From: Prostheceraeus crozeri
Taxonomy: Eukaryota; Platyhelminthes; Polycladida; Euryleptidae
Reading direction: 5' to 3'
Assembly: GCA_907163375.1 (NCBI GenBank)
Contig: CAJQUW010011509.1
Coordinates: forward strand, 124,001 to 188,000
Length of the DNA: 64,000 nt
A program made the position numbers and the translations under genes. The notes under the pieces are model-generated. The model saw nothing but the letters and a program-made list of their open reading frames with translations. It ran no database searches and was not told the DNA's origin. Shown here one piece after another: positions 21,025 through 31,570 of this stretch. Each line of letters begins with the position of its first letter. The first letter of the stretch is position 1.

Positions 21025-22005
21025 TTAGCTTGTTTTTTCAAATTTTGTTACCTTGACGCACTTTGCTACGTTGAATTCGTACCTCTTGAGACGATGACTG
21101 ATTGCTACCAATCGTTGTTTGGAATCTTCGTATACCTCTTCTATACTTCTTGAATTCATACGGTATTTGTGTATCATGTAAGCTGGAATTCTTCCATTAT
21201 TGTCTTTGGCAGCTCTTAATCGATTGACTTCAGTTCGAAGAGTATTGATTTGATTCTGCAGTCGTTGTTTCCACGGAGGCGTACCAGCCATGTTGCGTTT
21301 CTTGGACGTGAAATGCTCTTCAATTGATTTCGCTGCTGCGTACACCAATGCGTTAAGTTCCGTGATATTTGTAGTTGGGATATGTGCTATCGTAAGGTTG
21401 ACTGTTTCAATCAATTGTCGCGCTGTTGCATCAATGACTATTTTTCGAATGGTCGATCTATTGGCATTATTTGCATACTTCTCCATTGTATTATCTTGTT
21501 CTTCTTGTTCTTCTGCAAGACTTGGCGAGGTGTTCAATGATTCTTGTATTACAAGGTCTTGCGATATTGGACTTGACATGCTGTTCATATCATTCATGGT
21601 CAGTTGGTCGTGATGCAGTTCATTGGCATTCGATTTTCTGTATTCGGATACCCTCTGTATTCGATTTTCAATCTCTTGTATTTCAATGACAGTCAGCAGC
21701 TTATTCTTAACAATAGATCGCTTTTGGTTCAATAGTCCCTGTTCAGTGATAAGGGTGTGCGGGTACCATTGTTTCCATATTTCATGCATTCGTCGTCTAA
21801 ACCCTCGGTCACTTGGTTGGCTCATGAAATAGCACTCCATGACTCGGTCATTGTCGGCATGTGTCCACTTCCGTCTTTGGCGTTGTCGATCTGTTCCAGT
21901 AGCCCTTCCGCTTGAATATCCTGGTTCCCCAACATCCAACGCAGGCTTTGTTAACCCGGGCGACGCCTGTTCCTGTATGGAATCGTTGTTATTTATATGC
22001 TCCAT
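21025..22005 (-). CDS. N-terminal part of R2-superfamily LINE protein (Myb-like domain)
   Basis: An open frame of 326 codons. Residues about 44-100 (RKWTHADNDRVMECYFMSQP then RRRMHEIWKQWYP, LLNQKRSIVKNKLLTVIEI) form a Myb/SANT-like helical domain characteristic of this RLE-bearing LINE group; it probably binds target DNA. Later TPPWKQRLQNQINTLRTEVN and SKQRLVAISHRLKRYE match the conserved linker that precedes the RT in these proteins. After KRYE the frame runs into foreign sequence and stops, since the island with the foldback PLE separates it from the RT part at 18034. Confidence 0.75.
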   Translation of the reverse strand: MEHINNNDSIQEQASPGLTKPALDVGEPGYSSGRATGTDRQRQRRKWTHADNDRVMECYFMSQPSDRGFRRRMHEIWKQWYPHTLITEQGLLNQKRSIVKNKLLTVIEIQEIENRIQRVSEYRKSNANELHHDQLTMNDMNSMSSPISQDLVIQESLNTSPSLAEEQEEQDNTMEKYANNANRSTIRKIVIDATARQLIETVNLTIAHIPTTNITELNALVYAAAKSIEEHFTSKKRNMAGTPPWKQRLQNQINTLRTEVNRLRAAKDNNGRIPAYMIHKYRMNSRSIEEVYEDSKQRLVAISHRLKRYEFNVAKCVKVTKFEKTS

Positions 22006-22116
22006 AATGTTTATGTATGGGTGTTGAGCGAGGACCAGATTATGGAGGAAGCCACTTTTCCCTCCCGAGTATGCACTTATGTGATTCGAGCGTCTGCAGT
22101 CTGGTTAATAGTCAGC

Positions 22117-22269
22117 GACCTCCACGTAGCTGGATTACATGTGTTTGCCACACACCCGGTCGGCTGTAAGGATATAGGTGATATTAGAAGATATTTGTTA
22201 AAGTTCTGATCCACTTTGAAGACCTCCGAGTAGCTGGATTACAGGTGTTTACCAAACATCCGGTCAGAA
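22117..22269 (-). repeat. Two ~50-bp imperfect direct repeats in the LINE 5' UTR
   Basis: 22117-22166 and 22221-22269 share GACCTCC-GTAGCTGGATTACA, GTGTTT and CCA--CA-CCGGTC with a 104-bp period. Repeated monomers in a LINE 5' UTR often carry the promoter. Confidence 0.6.
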
Positions 22270-22284
22270 ATGTTAGTAATAAGG

Positions 22285-22357
22285 TTGACTGCGCAAGGAG
22301 TCGAACCTGGCCATCCAGACCACGGGCAGACACTTAAACCACTGTGCCACTCGCTCG
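22285..22357 (-). promoter_or_regulatory. tRNA-like head with Pol III A and B boxes at the 5' end of the R2-like LINE
   Basis: The minus strand starts GGCGAGCGAGTGGCACAG at the insertion junction. The A box is TGGCACAGTGG (22339-22349), and the B box GGTTCGACTCC (22297-22307) follows 31 nt later, fitting GGTTCGANTCC. The T arm pairs at 4 of 5 positions, but the acceptor stem does not close, so this is not a working tRNA. The outer target duplication ends at 22358, so the tRNA-like part belongs to the inserted unit. It may be a captured SINE head acting as promoter. Confidence 0.65.
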
Positions 22358-22418
22358 CCAATATTGGGGATTTTTCTTTGAAATATACGTTCATTATTAT
22401 TACTATTATTATTTTCCA
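22358..22418 (+). repeat. Right target-site duplication and resumed (ATT)n tail of the CR1-like LINE
   Basis: 22358-22393 repeats 15485-15520 with two mismatches. The following TTATTATTACTATTATTATT is the kind of 3' simple-repeat tail a LINE would have, and it is what the CR1-like LINE lacks at 15520. Confidence 0.65.
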
Positions 22419-22609
22419 ATGTTTCATTTCGTACAAAACTGAGTTTTACATCACAAACTAATGTTAACACTGTTATTCTATCTTAATCAAATTGGTTTTC
22501 CTCTTAGAATAAAATGATAAGAAACCTGAGGTTGACTAGAGATGATAATACATGATGCATAATACCATCAAATGATAATACATGTAAATACTACAAATAC
22601 TGATAAATA

Positions 22610-23920
22610 CGAGGGGTGATTGATAAGTTCGCGGCCTGACATAGAAAGCTTAAAGCCAGGCCATTATGCACATGTGGATTGATACAATGGAATGTGCTGA
22701 CGGCGCATGACGAGTGTTCAGTCGATCCGGTGAACTGTTGGTAAACCACAGCTACTTAACTTCAGTTACTAACTTATCAGTCAGTTAGTCAGATAAGTGT
22801 TGTGAAAGATGGATCACGTTTCAAATCGAGCTGTCATTCGTTATCTCGGCTTGAAAGGACTCACACCAAAGGAGATTCATGATGATATGGTTGGAACACT
22901 TGGTGAGAAAGCTCCGTCCTACACCACAGTCAAGAAGTGGGCTTCAGAATTCAAGCAAGGAAGAGAGAGCTTGGAAGATGATCCCCGTTGTGGAAGACCA
23001 GTGACAGTGAGCACAGATGTGATCGATCATGTTCAAAAGATTATTCTTGATGATCGCCGTACAACCGAGCGAAAGATTGCCTTCGAACTGAAGATTTCAC
23101 AAGAGCGTGTCCATAACATCATCCATCATGAACTTGGCATGAACAAAGTTTCCGCTCGATGGGTGCCACGACTGCTCACACCAGAAAACAAACGAGCCCG
23201 CTTTCTCATCTCAAGGGACAACCTGGCGCTGTTCGTAAGAGATCCTGAAAATTTCATGGACCGGTTCATTACGATAGATGAGACTTGGGTTCACCACTAT
23301 CAGCCAGAGTCGAAAGAACAATCGAAACAATGGAAGCACCCAGGATCACCAACTCCGCGGGAAGCCAAGGTCACCAGGTCCGCGGGAAAGGTCATGGCCT
23401 CCATTTTTTGGGATTCGAAGGGAGTTTTGTTGTTGGACTTCCTAGAGACTGGTCGGACAATTGCTGACGAGTAATACGCTCATTTGTTGCAGCAGTTACG
23501 AGTGCAGATCAAGATCAAGCGGAGAGGGAAGCTCACGAAAGGCGTGCTCTTCCATCAAGACAATGCGCCTGCTCACACCTCCGCTATCGCCATGTCTGCC
23601 ATCCAAGGTTGTGGGTTTGACATCATTTCCCAACCACCCTATTCTCCTGATCTGGCACCATCGGACTTTCATCTCTTCCCAAAAATGAAATTGGAGCTCA
23701 GTGGTCAGCACTTCGCATCCAACAGTGACGTCATGGAGGCCGTTGAGGAGTATCTGGACTCCAAAGACTCACACTTCTATGAGCAAGGGATCCGCGCATT
23801 GCAGCACCGTTGGGCTAAGTGCGTTGATTGTAGGGGCGATTATGTCGAAAAATAAATATGTATCGTTTGCGAAATATGCTTTTTTCTATATCGGGCCGCG
23901 AACTTTTCAATCACCCCACG
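22610..23920 (+). mobile_element. Mariner transposon (1311 bp)
   Basis: Inverted termini CGAGGGGTGATTGATAAGTT / AACTTTTCAATCACCCCACG extend into a shared GCGGCC and are flanked by TA (22608-22609, 23921-23922). The length is standard for mariner. It contains a single transposase gene in the same orientation. Confidence 0.93.
22809..23855 (+). pseudogene. Mariner DD34D transposase with one premature stop
   Basis: One frame of about 348 codons is broken only by an in-frame TAA at 23472-23474. The N-terminus has the two helix-turn-helix motifs (AVIRYLGLKGLTPKEIHDDM; YTTVKKWASEFKQGRESLED; then DPRCGRPVT). The catalytic triad is ITIDETWVHHY, FHQDNAPAHTS and YSPDLAPSDFHLFP, with 34 residues between the second and third Asp (DD34D). 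WVPRLLTPENKRAR is close to the mariner WVPHELT signature. The enzyme cuts and pastes the element at TA sites. Good preservation suggests a fairly recent copy. Confidence 0.92.
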
Positions 23921-25950
23921 TACATGGATGCTATAAATACAATAATATATAAATTATCGTATATATGAATTTATACAATAATATAAATACTGATTAATAC
24001 TTTCTGGAATCTATTATTAAAGCAGATCACTTTCCATTTTGCCATAATGATGAACGAAGAGCATAATATGTTTTGACAAATTTCTATTTGTGCAGCTGAT
24101 CTCAACCTGGTTATTGAAGGGAACCTGTTTGTTCGCAACACCTTGCTTCAAGACATATGGAACACCTCCCATATAGTTGCACACAGACATGTCTCCACTC
24201 AAAATACGCGATTTAAATCTCACTAATCTCTCGGTCACCTGCGCATATATGATTTTCTGAGTTTTCGTGTTCCTCCAGCCAGCAACAAGCGTAGCTGTTG
24301 CTCTATCAAATATCTGTTGCATCAAACTCTCATACAGTTTTATGCGAATTGATCCACCTGTATTATACAATACGCTACAAAGTTTGGAAATTGCGCAACC
24401 GGAAAACGAAAAATGGACAACAAAGAGTTATGCAAATTGAAATTATGCGAAACGATACGAAGCCGAATTGATTAGTGGGTGATATTTGTGTATGAGTTTC
24501 GCTTCCATGTGTCTTATATTCGAGCTCTCTGGCTCATGTGATAATATTTCGGTTTTAGTGCTGCAGCTCTTCAAATGTTTGCATATAGACAATGTTACTT
24601 CTGTGAAATATTCCTTAACTCTGAAATCGAAAGGTCACATTGTGCTTCCAATATGGAAATATTGGCATTCAGGAAACGTTTATTTGCAAACGACATTTTT
24701 ACTAAAGCACATTCTGTTGTCTTTCATTGGACATGCTGTCATATGGCAATTGCTTTCTTAAGGCACGCCGGAAGGTTACATCTGACTTTTGTGCAAGCCC
24801 AGTGTTTAGTTGTTCTAGTTTCTGTAACAACGTTCTTTATTTTTTGATTAATATTATCTGAAATGAAGGGCGCTTTTATATAGAACTTTTCTTTGTTGTA
24901 ATAGTTAAGTGTTCTTCACCTCTTTCTCTTTCCTTTTCGAGTTTTGCATAAAATTTTCGGAATAGCCATTTAATCGGAAGTTATCGAATTGTTGGAGGTA
25001 TTGCTGTTTAGAAATCAGATTTGTGTATCGTTCAGATAGGCCTATGGCACCTATACGTTTTTCCTTAATTTCTTATAATTACGGTTTTTGTTTGATTAGA
25101 TAGATTTGAATGGGAATTTAGAAAGATATTCTTCTATGTTGGCTCTTTGTAAAATTCAAATAGCACTTCATTGCGACAAGTCGAGAGTGTAAAGATATGA
25201 CACTTAATTGATTATCGTTCTTGGAGAAATCTATTTCGAAGTGGAAATTTTCATTTTGATCACTGAGACATGCATGAAATTCTTGGGCAGTTTCTTTGTT
25301 CTTGGTTAGGGTTAAAAATAATGCTTGAAATTTTTTAAAACAAAAGCATGATGCTTTTGTGTTTTTTGTTTTCATTGTTTCCATTGTTTTTTTCGATGCC
25401 ATCATTTTTACCAGACATTTTTTCTAATGTCTAACCTATTGAATGAGTTGTCAACGTTCTTGCTGATTTTAATAGGCATAATGCTTGTATAGGTGAAAGC
25501 CTGAACTGTATTTCTTTTCCACAGAAGCTAAATATGACACATCAACGAGGTATAGGATTTATATCCATAGAATAAGCTAATAATTTACATCCTATTAGAA
25601 ATAGGATTTAGCATCGGTCTTCACGTATCAAATTTCATTTTGCTTTTGTTTTCATGCTGACGATTCTTTTAGAAAGTTTTCTAAAAGTTTAGGGAATGTT
25701 AATTTGTAAGCCACCCCCGCATCTGGTCTTAAACGAACAGAAACCACAGCTTTTGCTATTTTGCACTTGACACAGGATGTCCATCTCGATCTGTGTAGAT
25801 ATCGGTAGTCTTTGGTATCAAATAATTGGGAAACTGTCTCATTACACTTGTCAAGTCGATGATTTTAATAATAGGACCGATTTACTGCAGATTGAACATG
25901 ACTAAATTTACTGAAAGGAAATGTCTCCCATTTGACAATATTAGATTTTG
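23921..25950. other. Mostly non-coding stretch with one unassigned frame
   Basis: A minus-strand frame at 24370-24017 (117 codons: GGSIRIKLYESLMQQIFDRA, ATLVAGWRNTKTQKIIYAQV) has protein-like composition and follows a splice-acceptor-like AATACAG, so it could be a lone exon, but I recognise no family. A 95-codon minus-strand frame at 25405-25118 is also unassigned. Nothing else seen. Confidence 0.3.
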
Positions 25951-25959
25951 GGTGAGGAA

Positions 25960-26040
25960 GCAGACTGGATACTCCTATATTGCGCTAGCGTCTGCGACCA
26001 GCTATGCTGGCCATCGTCAGGCGACTGAAAAATCAAACAC
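25960..26040 (-). repeat. PLE terminal-repeat-like fragment with hammerhead-like stem
   Basis: On the minus strand CGCCTGACGATGGCC is followed by a 6-bp stem GCCAGC/GCUGGU closed by AUA. It resembles the motif of the foldback PLE (CACCTGACGATGGCC). The downstream GAAA box is missing (TCGCAGAC instead), so it is a degenerate relic. Confidence 0.4.
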
Positions 26041-26435
26041 GCAAACCGATTATTCAGCGTTAGATTTCACTCTATAATGAATCCTATAATATCCTCCATC
26101 CTCTAATCCTATATAATGAATTACTAGATAAAATGCGCGAAGCCTAAAGGATCGTAGACAAAGGAATTCATCTAAGATCGGAATGAGATTATACTACCAA
26201 AATGCAATTTAGAGTAGAAGACGAGAAAGTAATTAATAGTCAAAGGAAGAAAAAGAAATGGGAAATTCAGTCAAATTTTCAGCAACACAGATGGTTGGAA
26301 TGGTGAGCTGTCGGTTACCAGGAATCTTGGTCATTTTTGAGGAATTGACAACGAAGGCAATCGGTTTTAAAGAATTCTTCAGCTTCATGGCGCTAAGTCC
26401 GAGCCAGAACGGACTCATGAAACAGTCGCAGATGG

Positions 26436-26666
26436 GTGGTAAGTGACAGTGACTTTCCTTTGACTGAAGATCAGACGGCTGTCCTCGCCAAGGGTCTTAA
26501 TTTTGCCATCACACCGAGGAGGATTTCGACCTCGAACTTCATCGCAGATGTAGAAGACGTGACGGTGGGATGCAATGAGGAGGATCACGGTTGGGCAGCA
26601 AGGTACAGAAAAAATACCAACGGCAATTATTGTCCGTCATTTCCTAGTAAACACCTAGCCTATTAA
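26436..26666 (+). pseudogene. PLE N-terminal fragment
   Basis: The frame reads SDFPLTEDQTAVLAKGLNFA then ITPRRISTSNFIADVED. 'L...E..VLAKGLNFA..P..I...+FI...E' is the conserved N-terminal region upstream of the RT in Penelope-like elements of the YVGETGRT type. Only about 45 residues are recognisable before the similarity fades, so it is a fragment. Confidence 0.6.
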
Positions 26667-27529
26667 AGTGAGAATCAATAGGCAGCCAACAATTATGTAA
26701 TTGTTCGCCTTTAATCATATCGTTTTAAAAAGCGCACTCGTACATTTTTACCTTCTAAATGAAGTCCAACAAAGCATTCCAATTCAACATTCATTTTTCT
26801 TCAATTCTATTCTTCTTTCTGGCATTGCAAAAATGTCGATAACATCTGAGTGCCATTTTTCAGGGCCACTTTTTATCATACGGACCAGGGATGCGGAGTC
26901 GGAGTCCCGGAGTCCTATCATTTTTGCTGGAGTCGGAGTATTATAAAATGATCACACAGATATTTCGATCACACATACGCACCAAAGGTCACATCAGAGA
27001 CAAAAATGAAATACTAGTTTGTTAAGAGAGCATTACCTCTTATCCTCAAATTAATGCACACGCAATTTGTTTGGCAAAACATGCATCTTATCTTTATCGA
27101 TAGAAAAAAACAAATGATTAGGAGATCAGACAGATATAGCATTCCCATAACACTGGGTAATGTTTGAGAGGAGTCTTTACCCTCATGTCTGCCAACTCGA
27201 GATATTACTCGATAACGTTTATCAACAAACGATGTTTCCATGCCAATACATAATCACATCATGTGTGTGTTTATCTTCTTGAGATTGAATCTTCTTTCAC
27301 CATGTAGTTTTCACCCCTGTGTGATGTGTTACTAATAAGCTTCAAATATAGTAGTACAAATATTAATAACTACCTATGATAAGAATTGAATTTCTAAAAT
27401 TTACTTTTGGAACAAATTCCTCTATCATTAAGAATGAAGCGGTAAAAGTTGGGTTAACATGATAATTTGACAGTAAGCACTGTTTACCTTAATTACCCTG
27501 AGAAATCGCTACTGAAAAATACATCAGGT
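26667..27529. other. Non-coding stretch with GGAGTC repeats
   Basis: At 26886-26940 the sequence CAGGGATGCGGAGTCGGAGT begins a short run of GGAGTC repeats, resembling the end of some hAT-type elements, but no matching far end was found. Otherwise nothing recognisable. Confidence 0.35.
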
Positions 27530-27775
27530 AGAGTAGCAACTCAGTATTAATTAAATCCCCAATGTATGTGCAGTTTAAATTTTATCAGATGAACTCGAGT
27601 TGAACCCAATTGAGTATTGATACAAAATGTGAGATATGCAGATTTTTACAGTTTTGAAGAAATTACCACGCAATTGACTGATCATGATAGCGATACAGAA
27701 GGAATAATGGTATTCTACATATCCTCCATGTCATGAAAATCTTGGAGCGGTGATGTTTGTTGAAATAGCAATTAA
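27530..27775 (+). repeat. Dispersed repeat, copy B
   Basis: Diverged copy of 9318-9570 in the same orientation; see there for shared blocks. No termini or target duplication visible. Confidence 0.65.
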
Positions 27776-28578
27776 TAGTGAAAAAATGCAACGCGCATCA
27801 GATGAAATCCTTGTGCACATTCAGTCACTCTATGAAGTAGTTGCCACATTCATGTAAAAACCCAAAGCTCTTTTATTAGTGATGTATGATCTATCTCATA
27901 TGACTTTAAATGCTATCTCATAAATACTTGAAAATATCTATACATTCTGGAATATCAGATATAGGAGATATCATAGGTCAAAATTATAGTCTGATTTACT
28001 AGTTGGAAGTATGGCAGTCAAAGAAATGTCCTCAGCCACACTACAAATTATAAAATGACATTCATTCTGCTCAATTTTCTAACGCTAGTTTCCTTGATTT
28101 TTTTCAACATAATATATTAAAACGGAATCTTTAAATCTATGCCATCTATGTCTAAAACTGAAGCATTTAAAACAACTGTTGGTTATCATTATGTCTGATC
28201 ATCATCTTGCAGAACACAAAGTTAGTTAAGGTCTGATGCATTTGCGAATCGTTTAACAAAAAGTAAGAAAAATGCCTCTCAGGGGGTTTTAAACCTTCTA
28301 GGAGACACTCTGACAAATTATCATTAAGATATGATTGTACAGCAACAAAAACAGTTAGTCAAATTCGACCATCTTCACCCTAAAAATTGAAATTCAAATT
28401 AAAGAAGTTGCTGCTATCTCCCTGCTGTATGGAACATGAAATTGTAGAGCAGTTTAAACCACACCACAGTAATCAACTAGTCAAAAGAAGAAATGTACGC
28501 AGGGTCTGGAAACCGCCGCTCCCTCATCTAACCGGTCAGAATCGGCTTCATTAAAGTATATGATGATAAGCGACGATT
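27776..28578. other. Non-coding stretch
   Basis: No domain-bearing frame and no repeat ends seen. Confidence 0.4.
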
Positions 28579-28950
28579 TTCATTAAAAATGTCTCCTGCT
28601 CTGAAAAAGCAATGTTGTACAGCGGTTTGAAGGACACGTGTTCCCGGACATTGTATGAGCCATTCGAAAATCGCAGATGACAATTAATATTGTCTAGGCA
28701 CACGATTCGACGGCTTGATAATGTTCGACTCTTATAATCCACCTCCAGTCATGATTTTTTCGAATCCTGATCCATCCAACATCTCAGACGACAGATGGTG
28801 GCCATCGCATCCAATGTCGGTGAAAATGTTCAATGAACTTTGCGCACTTCATTCCATCACCTTACTCAGACGTCCAGCAACTCATATGTCATCGGGTCAC
28901 TCTGCGCTATATAGATGTGTCACTATATAGCAGGAGACATTTTTAATGAA
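28579..28950. repeat. Perfect 22-bp inverted repeat bounding 328 bp
   Basis: TTCATTAAAAATGTCTCCTG (28579-28598, extending to 28600) and its exact complement at 28929-28950 face each other. The interior has a 71-codon plus-strand frame without recognisable similarity. It looks like a short MITE, but no clear target duplication is visible, so the boundaries could extend further. Confidence 0.55.
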
Positions 28951-30585
28951 AGCCTTCATTTCTTAGCATTTTCTTTGATTCTTTGAAACACACAACAGTT
29001 GATATTTAGATTGTTATGATTTCTAAACTTCCATACATTAGTAGTTTATACTAGGCCTACTGTAATGGAAAATTTAATCAAATGTGTCAAGTGTAAAGAA
29101 ACCACTTAATTTTCAAAAATCCCAAGAAAACATGTTTTTCAAATTAAAAAGGCTTAAAATCGCATTTTAAATCATTGTTTTAAAATAAGGAATGTATGTT
29201 AACCCTGTTCGAGATCTCGGCAGTGTGATTTCAAACGCCTAAAAAATGGTCGAGACCTCGAGAATCTCGTGATTGAATACCCTAAGTACTATCCCATCAT
29301 TGTCTAACTCAGCATATTTGCTTTTCTCCCTAAAAGTAATGATGCGCAATGCAGTGCGCTAGATTTTGCTTCAAATGTTCATGAATTGTACTAATATGTA
29401 ATTGTAAATAATTATATAGGCCTAAACAGTTCATGGGTTTTTACTTGTATTTATGGTATATGCAGCTTTCAGAATATGGAGACTAGAGGATTGAGGCACA
29501 TGTCCAAAGCTAGTTATACATGGGTGCATATAGTAATACTAAAACCTCTAATACTAAACTATAACTTCTACAGTGACTACACCTGTACTTCTTGCAGGTG
29601 ACCAAAATTGAAAATCACGAAATCTAATGACTTCTTTATAGGAAAACGAACACATGCAGTTGCTGTAAACTGTTGTAGTCGCGATAAGTGAAAATTGTCA
29701 GCGACTGTGAAATATACACATGTAGGCCTATGTGAAGTATACCTGCTACTAAGTATACTAAAATGTAATAGATAAAACTCTCATTCACTAATATAATTTA
29801 GAAGTTAGACCACTTAAAGTTTTCTTAAGTGGAGTTTTCAATAATCTGGAAATAATAAAGTGTATGTGCGCTATAAAAAGACATCATTCACAGTTCAAAC
29901 ATAGCATGACCGTAGTTTCTTGATTAAACCATGTAGACATCGTAACTGATTGTTGATAATAAGGCATGAATCAAATATAATTAAATCAATTAATGTATAT
30001 GTAGATCAGGTAAACATGTTCTATTCGCATTACAGTAGAGTATGAATTACACTCAGCATTGATAGCGTTAACATGCACATGCAAGTCCACATGCACATGA
30101 ATGCTTGGAAGCCAAGTTTACCATGGTATGTATAGAGAAAGAATGCTGTTCGTCTCAGCAGGTCAGCTGCAAGGTCAAAGTTCTAAAACTGTAGCCAAAT
30201 ATGTACAACTTTTCTTTCCAAAACCTCGGTATGGACTCGTAGGAATCAACTGAAAATTTAAAACACGTGTTTATTATATTCTCATCATCATCTGGTAAAA
30301 TTTTCCAATTGGGTGCATTTCTCTGAATTACCTTTTTAGGAGGATGAAGCATTCTGCGGATTTTACTACTTATTATGAAAAAAGTCAAGTATCACAAAAG
30401 CTACCCGTGCGAATCGATTAAAATTAGGTGTAAGCAATTTAGGTAATTACCAGCTAAACGTTTTGATTGCAGGTCCGGTATATTTTCTTAACTTGCATTT
30501 CATACGTAATATACTATTTATATGAAAAATAAATTCAACAGACGGAAATAACTTGGTAGATTTTTTTGTAGGTAAATAGGCTACT
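28951..30585. other. Non-coding AT-rich stretch
   Basis: No frame with a recognisable domain. AGGCCTA palindromes recur (29055, 29420, 29725). No repeat ends were found. Confidence 0.4.
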
Positions 30586-30589
30586 TAGC

Positions 30590-30655
30590 TAAAATACCAC
30601 CGACCTCTGGCATTCTAGGCCAACCCTCTACCAACTGAGCTATCGACATAAAGTT
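30590..30655 (-). repeat. tRNA-derived SINE-like fragment
   Basis: The minus strand reads TAGCTCAGTTGGTAGAG (30626-30642), a perfect tRNA A box and D-arm, followed by GGCCTAGAATGCCAGAGGTC, typical of the anticodon-to-variable region of a tRNA. The B box is lost: GGTCGGTGG is followed by TATTTTAGC instead of TTCGAATCC. It is therefore a truncated tRNA-derived repeat, not a tRNA gene. Confidence 0.65.
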
Positions 30656-30659
30656 GCGA

Positions 30660-31180
30660 ATGCAGTCAGACGATGCACGGAAGAAGAATGGTGTTCGTGT
30701 GGGTTCCTCGTCATTGTCCTTGGTGGGTAACGAATGGGCGGATGAGGCGGCTAATCAGGTTAGGAATGAAAACCAATAAGAAGTGTAGTGCTTAATTACG
30801 AGGTGGTGAAGAGTTGGTGGAAGAAACGTGAGGTAGTTGATAAGTGGTCGCATAAAGGTGTGGAAAAGTGTAAGGTGAGGGTATGAAGCATAACTTGAAG
30901 AGAAGTTGGTCCAGGGTAGAGAGAGAACAGTTTGGCTAGTTTTCTAGGCGCTCTATTGAACTGGGGGCCTACTGGAAGAGGTTTGGGATGGATGATATCG
31001 GTTTTTGTCGCACGTGTGGCGAAGTGTTGGAGTCTGCTGAGAATGTCATGGAGTGTGTTGCTGATGAGTTACAGATCTCCTTTCATGGTCTGTCTGTTTT
31101 GTGTTGTAGACCGCAGGAGGCTTCGCCTTTTTATGTAGCAACACAGTCGACGCAGCCGATGCTATTAATGCTAACTTGAG
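30660..31180 (+). pseudogene. LINE remnant with RNase H-like and Cys-rich tail motifs
   Basis: Scattered frames read VFVWVPRHCPW and, shifted, LVGNEWADEAANQVRNEN, matching the 'W+P.H....GNE.AD..A' end of RNase H domains in I/R1/LOA-type LINEs. Further on, FCRTCGEVLESAENVMECV resembles the 'C..C......EHVL.EC' tail of the same proteins. Multiple frameshifts and stops show heavy decay. Identification rests on short motifs. Confidence 0.5.
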
Positions 31181-31306
31181 CAGTTATTTTCAAACTTTTC
31201 ATTTTCATTTGAAGGCGAGGGACAGTGGTGTTGTCTTTCGAATGTTGTTAAAATCTACGAATATTTGAATAGACTGCATCAAAAGCCACCTGTTTTGACC
31301 TAATCT

Positions 31307-31570
31307 CTAACAAGTTTTGCAAACTTGTAGCTGCACAGAGGCCATCTCCTCTTCACTTAGTCTAGGACGACCGGAACGTGTCTTATCATGCAGACTACCC
31401 GTTTCATAAAATTTAGTCATTAATTTGAGCATAGTCGCAGCAGAAAATGGGTCTCCGATCATATTGTGCCTGTGTTTGAATTCGCGAAGAGCAGCTGTAG
31501 GACTCTTGTCACACAAAATGTAACATTCTAGCAACTCTAACTTGTGCTGAGTTCCATAAGCTAATACCAA
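31307..31570 (-). pseudogene. Mariner-like transposase, helix-turn-helix domain fragment
   Basis: The frame reads QHKLELLECYILCDKSPTAA, LREFKHRH, then FYETGSLHDKTRSGRPRLSE. This is the N-terminal HTH region ('ECYI.....AA.R.F..R......T......KF.ETGS..D..RSGRPR') of a mariner-like transposase group common in invertebrates. No DDE domain follows on this strand, so it is an isolated fragment; the matching DDE pieces lie upstream on the same strand. Confidence 0.7.

Larger units (their letters stand above)
15521..22357 (-). mobile_element. R2-superfamily LINE (restriction-like endonuclease type), interrupted
   Basis: A full-length but decayed LINE on the minus strand. In its own 5' to 3' order: a tRNA-like head (22285-22357), a 5' UTR with two ~50-bp repeats, an N-terminal ORF piece with a Myb-like domain (22005-21025), a foreign island holding a foldback PLE (about 21015-18045), reverse transcriptase (18034-16271), a CCHC motif (16236-15985), a restriction-like endonuclease domain (15960-15596) and an A-run at the 3' end (complement of 15521-15528). 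A 36-bp target duplication bounds it. The single-ORF order Myb, RT, CCHC, RLE is that of R2/R4/NeSL-type LINEs. Several stops and frameshifts show it is inactive. Confidence 0.85.

Noticed and set aside
24017-24370. 117-codon minus-strand frame as a host gene
   Set aside because: No recognisable domain and no neighbouring exons. Mentioned only in the stretch description.
26886-26940. GGAGTC repeats as a hAT-type terminus
   Set aside because: No opposite end and no 8-bp duplication found.
4572-29740. Recurring AGGCCTA palindromes as a regulatory code
   Set aside because: They are scattered without fixed spacing or context and are probably a genome-wide compositional feature.
565-30655. Functional tRNA genes at 565-645, 22285-22357 and 30590-30655
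   Set aside because: Acceptor stems do not pair, or the B box is lost; these are tRNA-derived repeats.
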